Positions 24,380 to 32,450 of a stretch of 35,319 nucleotides of DNA are shown one piece after another. The stretch is from CAKZYD01 sp039814715. Its GTDB lineage: Bacteria; Pseudomonadota; Alphaproteobacteria; Sphingomonadales; CAKZYD01. Below the pieces are notes generated by a model. The model worked only from the letters and a program-made list of their open reading frames with translations, made no database searches and was not told the DNA's origin. The stretch covers positions 1 through 35,319 of the forward strand of contig JBCCAR010000032.1 in assembly GCA_039814715.1 (NCBI GenBank), written 5' to 3'. Each line of letters starts with the position of its first letter. Within the stretch, counting starts at the first letter, position 1. Made by a program: the position numbers and the translations under genes.

Positions 24380-24673
24380 GGTCTGAACTGTCCCTCATTA
24401 CGCCTGCACTCGCTGTTTGTTATTGCTTTGAGTGCTTTGTCATTGCGCGCGCTCTTGTTGGCGGCTGCAGAGTTTGACGCACCGCGTGTGTCAAGTTATG
24501 ACGCAATGCAGCAAACCCATCTGAGTGTGCAGCTTTCTTAGGTGAAAGCAAGCTGCAAGTGACAATATTATAATCATATCGGTGCAATTTTTGAAACAGT
24601 ATTGCTCTAAATGCCCGAATGCATAGTCTTTTTCGCATAATGCAGTGCACACTTTTACACAACGGAGAATAGC
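24380..24673. promoter_or_regulatory. Divergent phaZ/bdhA control region
   Basis: No gene. On the minus strand TTCAAA (24590-24595), a 17-bp spacer and a perfect TATAAT (24567-24572) form a phaZ promoter with a leader of about 180 nt. That leader holds two inverted repeats: GCAGCTT/AAGCTGC (24529-24535, 24550-24556), and TTGACGCAC/GTGTGTCAA (24474-24494, 9-bp arms with one mismatch, 3-nt loop). TGCAGTGCA at 24641-24649, near bdhA, fits the TGC-N3-GCA form described for PhaR sites, but one short match is weak evidence. bdhA has SD GGAG at 24664-24667. Confidence 0.55.
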
Positions 24674-25495
24674 ATGAGTTCCCTGAGCGAAGTCTTAACA
24701 CTGACTAGTTTTGACAGTCTGCGCGGTAAGAGTGCTGTGATTACAGGGTCTACCAGCGGCATTGGTCTCGGTATTGCCCAGGCTTTTGCATCTGCAGGGA
24801 TTAACGTGGCAATGAATGGGTTCGGCGATGCCGATGAGATCGAGTCCAATCGCGCTGAAATGGAAGGCGCGGGCGTAAAAGCGATCTACAATGGCGCGGA
24901 CATGACCAAGCCTAAGGAAATCAAAGGGTTAATTGCGGAAGCTGAGGACACGTTCGGCGCTGTCGACATCCTCATTAACAATGCCGGCATTCAGTATGTG
25001 GAGAAGATTGAAGATTTCCCGGACCATAAATGGGAAGCAATCATCGCGATCAATATGTCGTCCAGTTTTTATACAATTAAGGCCGCCATGCCAGGCATGA
25101 AAAAGCGTGGCTATGGCAGAATTATGAACATCGCGTCCGCCCATGGCCTCTCCGCATCGCCTTACAAATCAGCCTATGTGAGCGCCAAGCATGGCGTTGT
25201 CGGAATGACAAAAGTGGTCGCGCTTGAAGTCGCGGAAGAGAACATCACTGTGAATGCCATCTGCCCGGGATATGTTAAAACACCCATGGTGGAGGGGCAA
25301 ATTGCTGATCAAGCAAAGGTCCATGACATGACAGCGGAAGAAGTGGTCCGCGAGGTCATTCTAGAGCGTCAGCCCAACAAGCGGTTTGTCGAAGTCGATG
25401 AGCTGGCCGGGCTTGCGTTGTTTCTGTCGACACCGGCTGGCCGCTCTATGACCGGCCGCGCTATTTCCGTCGACGGTGGCTGGACAGCGCGGTAA
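24674..25495 (+). CDS. bdhA: 3-hydroxybutyrate dehydrogenase
   Basis: NAD-dependent short-chain dehydrogenase that oxidises D-3-hydroxybutyrate to acetoacetate, the step after PHB depolymerisation. The 273 residues contain TGSTSGIG (24-31), NNAG (102-105), and catalytic Ser155, Tyr168 and Lys172 (YVSAK). The segments IQYVEKIEDFP, SAHGLSASPYKSAYVSAKHGVVG and NAICPGYVKTPMVE are diagnostic of BdhA. The N-terminus is a little longer than in classic BdhA, but GGAG lies 6 nt before this ATG. It is divergent from phaZ and followed 32 bp later by a YciI-like gene, then a protease, in one probable operon. Confidence 0.95.
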   Translation: MSSLSEVLTLTSFDSLRGKSAVITGSTSGIGLGIAQAFASAGINVAMNGFGDADEIESNRAEMEGAGVKAIYNGADMTKPKEIKGLIAEAEDTFGAVDILINNAGIQYVEKIEDFPDHKWEAIIAINMSSSFYTIKAAMPGMKKRGYGRIMNIASAHGLSASPYKSAYVSAKHGVVGMTKVVALEVAEENITVNAICPGYVKTPMVEGQIADQAKVHDMTAEEVVREVILERQPNKRFVEVDELAGLALFLSTPAGRSMTGRAISVDGGWTAR

Positions 25496-25527
25496 ACTCT
25501 TTGGACACTGGCAGTTTGGAGAACACC

Positions 25528-25842
25528 ATGAGCCGTATCGTCGCCTACGCCGTATCCTGCTATGATAAACCTGGGCCCGACGCAGCCCGTATCCGCCAAG
25601 AGAAAATGGGTGAGCACTTAGCGCATATTGAGGAAACGCTTGATCATTTGTGGCTCGCAGGGCCGCTCTTTGATGGCGAGGACGTTGTTGGCTCGCTTCT
25701 GATCTTAAAGGCCGAGAGCGAAGAAGAGGCCCTAGCGATGGCCAAAAGCGACCCCTACGGCAAGGCTGGCATTTGGGAGCGCATCGACGTGCGCCGCTTT
25801 GTTGGCGCAGCGGGTGAGTGGTTGGGCGGCAAAACCTGGTGA
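25528..25842 (+). CDS. YciI family protein
   Basis: Small ferredoxin-like dimeric alpha/beta protein of 104 residues from the ATG at 25528, with SD GGAG about 7 nt upstream; an in-frame TTG at 25501 is unlikely. The family pattern is seen in RQEKMGEHLAHIEETLDHLWLAGPL, SLLILKAESEEEALAMAKSDPYGKAGIWERIDVRRF, with the conserved His and the Asp-Pro near the putative active site. Function is unknown for most members. It lies between bdhA and the exported protease, and its TGA overlaps the GTG start of the protease. Confidence 0.88.
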   Translation: MSRIVAYAVSCYDKPGPDAARIRQEKMGEHLAHIEETLDHLWLAGPLFDGEDVVGSLLILKAESEEEALAMAKSDPYGKAGIWERIDVRRFVGAAGEWLGGKTW

Positions 25843-26645
25843 TCCGCCTTAGCGTCTTTACGGCGCTACTATGCTTTTCTGCTGTGAGTGCGGCCGCGCA
25901 AACGGCCGCGCGTCGTTATAGTTTGACCAACGCTGCGGCGCAGCCTGTTGTACGCGTTTTGGTCGATGATCTTGGCCGCAGTGGGCGCTTTCGCAATGGC
26001 ACTGGTGTGCTCGTTGGTCGATGCGATGTGATGCTCACGGCCAAGCATGTTGTGGCTGGCGCATCCTTTGAGCAGCTGCAAATATATTCCCCGCAATTGC
26101 GCGGCAAAGCGGTGTCTGGGCTAACAGATATCTCAGCGCAGCAGCTCCGCAACGGCGATGGAAATGACCCTGCCGGCTTTGACGATGATATCTCCGTTGT
26201 GCATTTGGCGGCCTGCCCAACACACCATTATGTGCCTCTCGAGCACATAACGCCGCTGCAATTTAAACACCTAAGCCATCTGCGCAGCGCTGGCTTTGCC
26301 TGTGATAGTCGTCACAAACGGGCTCCTGAAATTGTTCACTTTCAAGGCAAGGTCGTGCCAACGCCCTTCGCAGGCGGTCTGTCTCGCCAGGTACGTTTGC
26401 GGCCCGGCGCGCGCCCTGGCCAGTCCGGCGCGCCAGTGTTTAGCGTTTCAGCTGACGGCACGCAGCGCGCGCTTCATATGCTGCTGGTCGCAACCGTGCG
26501 CGATAACACCTCACCCGTCGGGTGCGGGATTGATGAAGCAACCGGCCAGTCTGCTGCCGGTCATTCTGCCTTTGGCGCAGTGCTGACCGAGAGTTTTATC
26601 AAGGCGCTTGAAACCTATGTTATTTCGCTAGGCGCGGCGCAGTAG
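25839..26645 (+). CDS. Exported trypsin-like serine protease
   Basis: Secreted chymotrypsin-fold protease of 268 residues. The GTG start at 25839 overlaps the preceding stop (GTGA) and leads into a clear signal peptide (RLSVFTALLCFSAVSAAAQ, cleavage near residue 20). The catalytic triad is visible: His70 in MLTAKHVV, Asp117 in FDDDISVVHL, Ser196 in GQSGAPVF. Six cysteines in the mature part (such as RCDVM, AACPT, FACDS, GCGID) may form disulfides. There is no PDZ domain, so it is not DegP/HtrA. It is convergent with the SDR gene, 3 bp apart. The target is unknown. Confidence 0.88.
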   Translation: MIRLSVFTALLCFSAVSAAAQTAARRYSLTNAAAQPVVRVLVDDLGRSGRFRNGTGVLVGRCDVMLTAKHVVAGASFEQLQIYSPQLRGKAVSGLTDISAQQLRNGDGNDPAGFDDDISVVHLAACPTHHYVPLEHITPLQFKHLSHLRSAGFACDSRHKRAPEIVHFQGKVVPTPFAGGLSRQVRLRPGARPGQSGAPVFSVSADGTQRALHMLLVATVRDNTSPVGCGIDEATGQSAAGHSAFGAVLTESFIKALETYVISLGAAQ

Positions 26646-26648
26646 AAT

Positions 26649-27449
26649 TCAGGTTTCCCGGTACACCGCTGTATTCATGGCCGGGCGCACCACCATTTCA
26701 CCAATATTGATATTGATTGGCTGGCTAACAGCGAAGACTACGGCGCGGGCGATATCGTCTGGCAAGCCAACCAGAGGCGTCCGGCCATCGGCGTCGGGCG
26801 CAGTGGGCACGCGCTGAAAGGCATCCATCAGCCCTTCAAGCTGTTCAGGAGTCATGTTCCGTCCCAGATTGGTCGAAAAGGCCCCCGGGACGATATTGAC
26901 AACACGTATGTCGTCGCCTTCAAGCTCATGGCGCAGCTGTTCAGAGACCTTGTCCACTGCTGCTTTAGAGGCCCCGTAAGCCCCGCCTGGGTCCATCCGC
27001 GCAGACAGGGACGAGATATTGACGATATGGCCGGGTGTGCCTTGGCTGCGCATGCATGCGATGGCGCTTTGAGAGGCTTCCAGAAGCGACAGCACATTGA
27101 CTTGGAACATCTCGCGCCACATGTCCGGCGTCTGCTCGGCAATTGTCCCGCTGTGAAACACGGCTGCGTTATTGACCAATATATCAATCTGGCCGGAGGC
27201 GCTTGCGGCCCGCTCCACGGCTGCCGCAGCAGCGCCAGGTTGGCTAAAGTCGGCGACCAGCATTTGCCCAGGGGCTTGACCCTCCGTTGGCATTGCTTTG
27301 AGCGTTGCAGCCAGCCCTTCTTCATTGCGGCCAAGCACATAGACTTGCGCGCCATGATGGGCGAGGGCAATGGCCGTCGCTGCTCCTAAGCCACTCGACG
27401 CGCCTGTCACTAAGGCTGTGCGCCCGGCTAGTATTTGGTCTGTGATCAC
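26649..27449 (-). CDS. Short-chain dehydrogenase/reductase
   Basis: Classical SDR of 266 residues, probably NADP(H)-dependent since the second strand carries GRNEEG rather than an acidic residue. Seen: TGASSGLGAATA, NNAAVFHSG, ISSLSAR...YGASKAAVDK with catalytic Ser, Tyr and Lys, and IVPGAFSTNLGRNM. Substrate is not evident. The start is GTG at 27449, which overlaps the antiporter stop in GTGA; an in-frame ATG at 27479 would lie inside the antiporter gene. It is therefore translationally coupled to the antiporter and sits under the same upstream riboswitch. Confidence 0.88.
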   Translation of the reverse strand: MITDQILAGRTALVTGASSGLGAATAIALAHHGAQVYVLGRNEEGLAATLKAMPTEGQAPGQMLVADFSQPGAAAAAVERAASASGQIDILVNNAAVFHSGTIAEQTPDMWREMFQVNVLSLLEASQSAIACMRSQGTPGHIVNISSLSARMDPGGAYGASKAAVDKVSEQLRHELEGDDIRVVNIVPGAFSTNLGRNMTPEQLEGLMDAFQRVPTAPDADGRTPLVGLPDDIARAVVFAVSQPININIGEMVVRPAMNTAVYRET

Positions 27450-28393
27450 TGGTACAGCGCCGCTGCGATATAGCCGCAATAGATAAGCAGAAACACCGCG
27501 CCGTCCAATCGGCCGAGCTGGCGGCTGCCTAAAATGAAATTATAGGTGATGAGCCCAACGAGAAGGGCAGCAAACGCATGCATCGTCCAAGGGCCTGCAA
27601 AAAAGCTTTGGCCCGTTGGCATGAGCAGTTGGCACAGTGGCAAGACGAACAGAAGGTTGAAGATGTTCGACCCCAAAAGGTTGGCCACTGCCACATCACT
27701 TTGGCCTTTGATGGCGCTGTGTATGCTGATCACGGCTTCTGGGATGGACGTTATGAGCGCTAAAAGCGCTAGGCCAATCACTGTGAGCGGCACGCCAATG
27801 TCCGCAGCATATCCGACGCTGCCCTCCACAAGCTTTTTACCGCCAAACATAATGGCCCCGAGGCCTAGGATAAGGATGGCCATCGCTAAAATCGCTTCAC
27901 TGGGGCCTTGGCGTAAATACTCAGCTTTTTTCGCCATGACACCGGCGCCAGCTTGGCTGCGTTCTTCCAGCAATGTCATGGCGCAATAGAGTGCGAACAC
28001 GGCAAAGCCAATGATCGGCCATATCAGGCCTGTTGGCTTCATGATCGTGCCGACCAAAAGGTATGACGCACCAATCACCATGGTTGCCCCATCGCGGCCG
28101 ATCACCTTGCGGTTTAAATCGATGGGCTTAATCGCTGCGCACAGGCCAAGTAGCAATGCTAAATTCACAATAAAACTGCCAAGTAGCAGCCCCAGGGCGA
28201 CCGTTTCAAATCCGGCTGCGGTTGCGCCTGCACTAATGGCGAGCTCGGGCAGGGATGTGCCGAACCCAATCACAATCAGTCCAACAATGAAATGCGGCAC
28301 CGCAAAGCGCTCGCGCAGGCTGCCAGCACCTCTTAAAAATGCTTCTGCGCCGATGATCATGAAGACGAGGCCAACCAGAAAGTTGAGTATCAT
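27446..28393 (-). CDS. Calcium/sodium antiporter (CaCA family, YrbG-like)
   Basis: Inner-membrane cation exchanger of 315 residues with about ten transmembrane helices in two inverted halves. The two alpha-repeat signatures are present: VIGFGTSLPELAISAGATAAG (from residue 41) and ALITSIPEAVISIHSAIKGQSDVAVANLLGSNIFNLLFVL in the second half, with the ion-binding glutamates in GTSLPE and TSIPE. SD AGGAGG lies about 9 nt before the ATG. The leader carries a probable glycine riboswitch, which is unexpected for a Ca2+/Na+ exchanger. The SDR gene follows with a 4-bp overlap. Confidence 0.94.
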   Translation of the reverse strand: MILNFLVGLVFMIIGAEAFLRGAGSLRERFAVPHFIVGLIVIGFGTSLPELAISAGATAAGFETVALGLLLGSFIVNLALLLGLCAAIKPIDLNRKVIGRDGATMVIGASYLLVGTIMKPTGLIWPIIGFAVFALYCAMTLLEERSQAGAGVMAKKAEYLRQGPSEAILAMAILILGLGAIMFGGKKLVEGSVGYAADIGVPLTVIGLALLALITSIPEAVISIHSAIKGQSDVAVANLLGSNIFNLLFVLPLCQLLMPTGQSFFAGPWTMHAFAALLVGLITYNFILGSRQLGRLDGAVFLLIYCGYIAAALYQ

Positions 28394-28405
28394 GATATTT
28401 GCCTC

Positions 28406-28494
28406 CTGCGTTATTGCCTGAGAGTAATCTGCGGAGAGGCAGGCGGCAAGGGGTCTTGCCCTTCGCTATGGGGCGAGCTAATCACCACTCACAG
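28406..28494 (-). promoter_or_regulatory. Probable glycine riboswitch (single aptamer) before the antiporter
   Basis: Read on the minus strand, the leader contains GCGAAGGGCAAG (28455-28466) followed by ACTCTCAGGCAA (28414-28425). These match the two most conserved blocks of the glycine aptamer, CCGAAGGGGCAA and ACUCUCAGGCAA, in the right order and spacing. A CTGC/GCAG helix fills the variable stem between them. CTGTG (28490-28494) can pair with CGCAG (28406-28410) as P1, and the 3' strand of P1 runs into the AGGAGG ribosome site. The 5' GGAGAG block of the consensus is degenerate here. Size, about 89 nt, fits a single aptamer. It would control the antiporter-SDR operon. Confidence 0.66.
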
Positions 28495-28516
28495 TGTTTC
28501 ATGATTGGATTGCCTT

Positions 28517-29392
28517 ATGACCTCTGCGCCGCGCCCACGTCGTTCTGTTTTGTATATGCCTGGTTCGAATACTCGGGCGCTTGAAAAGGCTAAAATGCTG
28601 CCTGCGGACGGCTATATTTTTGATTTAGAAGATGCCGTTGCGCCGGACGCGAAATCCACGGCGCGGGATCAGGTTTGCGCTGCGGTTGAACAAGGTGGCT
28701 ACGGCGCGCGCGAATTGGTCATCCGCGTGAATGGGCTTGATACGGACTGGGCTGAAGCAGACATCAAAGCTGCCTGCGCGGCGGGGCCCAACGCTATTTT
28801 ATTGCCAAAAGTTGAAAGCGCGCGCGAAGTCCAAGCTTTGGCGCAGATGATGACGTCTTTTAAGGCGCCGGAATGGACCAGCATTTGGGTCATGATGGAA
28901 ACACCGCGCGCGATGTTTGCGACGCTGGAGATCGCCAGCGCCCATGAGAAGATGGATTGCTTTGTGATGGGCACATCAGACCTGGTGAAGGACCTGCAGG
29001 CCCATCATACACCGCGCCGCTTGCCCGTGCTGACGAGCTTATCGCTGTGCTTGCTTGCTGCCCGAGCAGAAGGCCTGAGTATTTTAGATGGCGTCTATGC
29101 GGACCTAAAAGACGAGACAGGCTTTACGGAAAGCTGCCGCCAGGGACTTGAGCTTGGCTTTGACGGTAAAACACTGGTGCACCCCAATCAAGTCAGCGCG
29201 GCCAATCAAACCTTCGCGCCGGACGCAGACGAAGTCGATTTCTCCCGCCGCATCATCGCTGCCCATGAAGAAGCAACAAAAGAAGGCAAGGGCATCGCAG
29301 TGGTCGACAATAAAATGATTGAGAACCTGCACGTTGAAAACGCGCGGCGCCTTGTTTCACTTGCAGATGCAATTGCTGAGATGGAAGGCTAG
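28517..29392 (+). CDS. CitE-like CoA-ester lyase (HpcH/HpaI aldolase family)
   Basis: TIM-barrel lyase of 291 residues related to citrate lyase beta, malyl-CoA/citramalyl-CoA lyase and malyl-CoA thioesterase. Seen: RSVLYMPGSNTRALEKAK, FDLEDAVAP with the acidic metal ligand, the substrate Arg of VIRVNGLDT, WVMMETPRAM with the second acidic ligand, and GFDGKTLVHPNQ near the C-terminus. No citrate lyase alpha or gamma genes are nearby, so citrate fermentation is excluded as its context. The ATG at 28517 is chosen over an in-frame TTG at 28505; the ribosome site is weak in both cases. It is divergent from the riboswitch-controlled antiporter. Confidence 0.9.
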   Translation: MTSAPRPRRSVLYMPGSNTRALEKAKMLPADGYIFDLEDAVAPDAKSTARDQVCAAVEQGGYGARELVIRVNGLDTDWAEADIKAACAAGPNAILLPKVESAREVQALAQMMTSFKAPEWTSIWVMMETPRAMFATLEIASAHEKMDCFVMGTSDLVKDLQAHHTPRRLPVLTSLSLCLLAARAEGLSILDGVYADLKDETGFTESCRQGLELGFDGKTLVHPNQVSAANQTFAPDADEVDFSRRIIAAHEEATKEGKGIAVVDNKMIENLHVENARRLVSLADAIAEMEG

Positions 29393-29405
29393 GGCAGAGG
29401 CAGCC

Positions 29406-31409
29406 TTAGCGCGCTACCGCCTCGCCGCCCAAGTGCTTGGCGAGGAACTGGTCCATCGCCTTAAACCACTTCAACCGGTTGGCGTTGACATCAATGCCAT
29501 GTCCACCCGTCTTAAGTTCAAGATATTCCACGGGTTTCTTTAGCTTTTTGAGTTTCCTGTAGGTTTTTTTAGAGTGTTTGTAGTTGACGCGCCAATCATC
29601 TTTAGCGGCGATTAAGAGCACTGGTTTTGTGATCTCTTCTGCCCGGTGGTAAGGCGATATGGACTTCAGATCAGACCGGTTTTCGCCGAGCTTTTCGCGG
29701 AAGCGCTTGTAAAATAGGAAATCACGATCGTCGCTCCACAGCAGAGGCAAATCGATGACGCCATTGATGGAAATTGCGCATTGGAATTGCTCTGGTGTCT
29801 TAACGACGCCCATCATTGCTGCATAGCCACCATAAGACCCGCCAACGATGCATACGCGTTTAGGGTTCGTCATTCCCTTGCCAACCGCCCAAGTCACAGT
29901 GTCCGTCAAATCATCCTGCATGGCTTTGCCCCATTGGCCAATGCCCATGTCTTCAAATGCTTGGCCATAGCCTGTTGATCCGCGAAAATTTGGCTGCAGA
30001 ACAAGATATCCGCGGTTTGCAAACAGTTGCGCCCAGCTGTCAAAACCTGCTGAATCGCGTGCCCAAGGCCCACCATGGGGCAACAACACCGTTGGCAGGC
30101 TTGAGTCGCCCCGTCCAATCGGCGTGGTCACGTACACCTCAATCTCCAGACCGTCTCGCATGGTGACCTTGTGCATAGTCACTGGCGCGACATGCTTGTC
30201 CTTTATTTGATTGTGGGTGGCTGAGAAAAAGTTCATTCGTTTGCTGTTCCAATCGAGGGAATAAATCGCATCTACAGCGCCGACTTTAGACGACCGAACC
30301 ATCCACAAGTCTCCATTGCGGTCGCTCCCAAACAGAGTGTTTGTGGTGCCCGGCATTGCCGCGTTGACCGATGCGAGCACTTTTTTTTCCTTCTTTTTGA
30401 AAAAGACTTGGCGCAGCATGGTGTCTTGATAGGTGGTTCCGATAATCCGGCCCGTAGAGCTAGAGATATGTAAATCTGCGACGTCATAAAGCGGGTTTGA
30501 ATAAATCCATTCGGTTAAATCGCCCGTCGCCAAATCAAATCTGCCCAGGCTTTTGCGCCCATATTCGTTGGTCACGGCAAAAACGGCTGTTTTGTTTCCG
30601 TCATCAATTTGAATGGGCGTGATGTCTTGCCTCAGAAGGTCGTAAATCGCTTCATATGACCATGTGCTGCGATGTTTCTTGGCGATGTATAGCGTCGGTT
30701 TCGTATCGTAAGTTGAATAGCCTAGCGCAACCTCATGGTCGCCGTCCGTGAGCCAATTGTAAATGTCTGCCCGGCCGCGCTGTACGACGGTGAAGTCGCC
30801 CGTTCGGACATCTATTTTCCGCACCCCAACTTTGCCCGTCATATTGCTGTCAATGGCAAGCAAGATGTGGTCACGGTCGCCGGGCAGCAGGTCTATAATA
30901 TTCCCCTGGCTAGCAGCAAAGGCCGTTTTAGGTGCGCGCCCGATTTGACTGCCGCCAAATTTTCGTTTTTGTTCTTTGGAGGCTTTGACAAGATTATAGG
31001 CACCGTCTTTCAAGCTTGCCGCTACCAAGCGGGATTGTTCAACGCGCAGGCCGCGGTAGAACACGTTGGTGCCATAAAAGCTATAAACCACGAGCAGCAC
31101 TTCATCATTGGCCCAGAAGAAATGCGAGACGTCAGCACTTTTGATATGCGGCAAGATCATTGTCTTGCCCTTTTCGATGCCGGTGACTGGGTGGGCGATG
31201 ACGCTTTTGCGGCCATCTATGATGCTTGTCATATAGGCAACGAAGCTGCCGTTGGGTGAGAGTTTCGGGCTCATCATATCCGGCATATGTGCGAACGCTT
31301 CAACCGGGTAAAGTGGAGGAACGTCTTCCGCCGAGACGCCTTGTGGCTCAGACCCAAACGCTAACAATATGCTCAGCGCAAGCGTTTGCGCCATTTTCAA
31401 ACAAGTCAT
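29406..31409 (-). CDS. Exported S9 family (prolyl oligopeptidase/acylaminoacyl) peptidase
   Basis: Serine peptidase of 667 residues: signal peptide (MAQTLALSILLAFG...GVSA), a seven-bladed beta-propeller N-terminal half that begins YPVEAFAHMPDMMSPKLSPNGSFVAYM, and a C-terminal alpha/beta hydrolase domain. The triad is Ser in GGSYGGYAAMMG (about residue 525), Asp in AAKDDWRV (about 605) and His in GGHGIDV (about 637). It cleaves short peptides, probably in the periplasm. The frame is open to an ATG at 31559, but that start would bury the signal peptide behind 50 basic residues, so I use 31409. It is convergent with the CitE-like gene (13 bp) and divergent from sdhC. Confidence 0.92.
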   Translation of the reverse strand: MTCLKMAQTLALSILLAFGSEPQGVSAEDVPPLYPVEAFAHMPDMMSPKLSPNGSFVAYMTSIIDGRKSVIAHPVTGIEKGKTMILPHIKSADVSHFFWANDEVLLVVYSFYGTNVFYRGLRVEQSRLVAASLKDGAYNLVKASKEQKRKFGGSQIGRAPKTAFAASQGNIIDLLPGDRDHILLAIDSNMTGKVGVRKIDVRTGDFTVVQRGRADIYNWLTDGDHEVALGYSTYDTKPTLYIAKKHRSTWSYEAIYDLLRQDITPIQIDDGNKTAVFAVTNEYGRKSLGRFDLATGDLTEWIYSNPLYDVADLHISSSTGRIIGTTYQDTMLRQVFFKKKEKKVLASVNAAMPGTTNTLFGSDRNGDLWMVRSSKVGAVDAIYSLDWNSKRMNFFSATHNQIKDKHVAPVTMHKVTMRDGLEIEVYVTTPIGRGDSSLPTVLLPHGGPWARDSAGFDSWAQLFANRGYLVLQPNFRGSTGYGQAFEDMGIGQWGKAMQDDLTDTVTWAVGKGMTNPKRVCIVGGSYGGYAAMMGVVKTPEQFQCAISINGVIDLPLLWSDDRDFLFYKRFREKLGENRSDLKSISPYHRAEEITKPVLLIAAKDDWRVNYKHSKKTYRKLKKLKKPVEYLELKTGGHGIDVNANRLKWFKAMDQFLAKHLGGEAVAR

Positions 31410-31662
31410 ATGCCGCCATTCGCCCCTATTAACGGCCGCGCCATTAGGATGCACGGCAGATGTGATTTCAAAACGAGTGCTGCGTCTTGTCAAACGCTTT
31501 TTGACAACTTGGGCGAGTGTTTTGTCCCGGAGGCCATAGCGTTTTGATGTGAACGTCATGCAAAAACGCGTAACCTGGTTGCCAGCCTATAAAAACGCTT
31601 CTAAAAACACGCCGTGGTAACATCTTAACGTTACATCTCAGCCAACATTAGAAGGGCTACGC
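31410..31662. promoter_or_regulatory. Divergent S9 peptidase / sdh promoter region
   Basis: No gene is supported. On the plus strand TTGCCA (31579-31584), a 17-bp spacer and TAAAAA (31602-31607) make a plausible sdh promoter with a leader of about 50 nt. A short GTAAC/GTTAC inverted repeat at 31617-31634 lies at or just after the predicted transcription start. SD AAGGG is about 6 nt before the sdhC ATG. No clear promoter for the peptidase was found. Confidence 0.45.
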
Positions 31663-32058
31663 ATGAGTGATGTGAACCGGCCGGTCTCTCGGCCATTGTC
31701 TCCCCATCTACAGGTCTACGCTTGGAGTCCGTCGATGCTTGTATCGACGTTGCACCGGATGACCGGGCTTGCAATGACTGCTGGGACGCTGGTTTTAACT
31801 TGGGGCCTTGTCGCGCTCGCCAGCGGCCAAAACGCTTGGGACATTTATTCTGGCTTTTTGGGCAGCATCGTCGGGACAATTATCCTCATCGGGTTCACTT
31901 GGGCACTGTTTCAGCACATGATGAGCGGTATTCGCCATTTGATTATGGACACTGGCGCAGGTCTTGAGATCGGCGTGAGCCGCAAGCTTTCCATTCTAAC
32001 CTTCGTTGGCTCTTTTGGCCTGACCGGGCTCGTTTGGGCCGCGGTATTGCTGGGTTAG
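31663..32058 (+). CDS. sdhC: Succinate dehydrogenase cytochrome b556 subunit
   Basis: Membrane anchor of complex II, 131 residues with three transmembrane helices. The N-terminal RPLSPHLQVYAWSPSMLVSTLHRMTG carries the Ser and Arg of the quinone pocket, and FQHMMSGIRHLIMDTG carries the heme-ligand His (residue 85 by comparison with the E. coli pattern HxxxGIRH). It is first of the sdhCDAB operon, 10 bp before sdhD. Confidence 0.96.
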   Translation: MSDVNRPVSRPLSPHLQVYAWSPSMLVSTLHRMTGLAMTAGTLVLTWGLVALASGQNAWDIYSGFLGSIVGTIILIGFTWALFQHMMSGIRHLIMDTGAGLEIGVSRKLSILTFVGSFGLTGLVWAAVLLG

Positions 32059-32068
32059 GGGATAGGTA

Positions 32069-32446
32069 ATGAGTTTAAAAACACCTCTTGGGCAGGTCCG
32101 CGGGCTTGGCTCTGCAAAATCAGGAACACATCATTGGTGGCTTCAGCGGCTCACGGCCATTGCGATGCTTTTGCTGATGATTTGGTTCGTCGTCTCGATG
32201 ATCGGCATTGCCGGTTCTAGCTATGAAGAAGCCTTGGTGTGGGTACGCCAACCTCTCGTATCTATTGTCTTTCTTGTGATGATAGGGACGGCATTTTACC
32301 ACATGCGATTGGGCATTCAGGTTGTGATAGAGGACTACCTTGATGGCGCGGCAAAGATTGGCGCGCTTGTGTTACTCAACTTTGGAGCAGCGCTGCTCGC
32401 AGCAGCGTGCTTGTTCTCCGTTTTAAAGATTGCTTTTGGAGCGTAA
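32069..32446 (+). CDS. sdhD: Succinate dehydrogenase hydrophobic membrane anchor
   Basis: Second membrane subunit of complex II, 125 residues with three transmembrane helices. GSAKSGTHHWWLQRLTAIAM at the N-terminus and AFYHMRLGIQVVIEDYL with the second heme-ligand His (about residue 78) are characteristic. It completes the quinone-reducing site with SdhC and SdhB. The stop is 4 bp before the sdhA ATG. Confidence 0.95.
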   Translation: MSLKTPLGQVRGLGSAKSGTHHWWLQRLTAIAMLLLMIWFVVSMIGIAGSSYEEALVWVRQPLVSIVFLVMIGTAFYHMRLGIQVVIEDYLDGAAKIGALVLLNFGAALLAAACLFSVLKIAFGA

Positions 32447-32450
32447 CCAA

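Noticed and set aside
28414..28466. TPP riboswitch on the plus strand before the CitE-like gene
   Set aside because: CTGAGAG is present but the other thi-box elements are not; the same bases fit the glycine aptamer on the opposite strand far better.
31410..31559. 50-residue N-terminal extension of the S9 peptidase
   Set aside because: It would place a basic, low-complexity segment before an obvious signal peptide; the ATG at 31409 gives the expected exported form.
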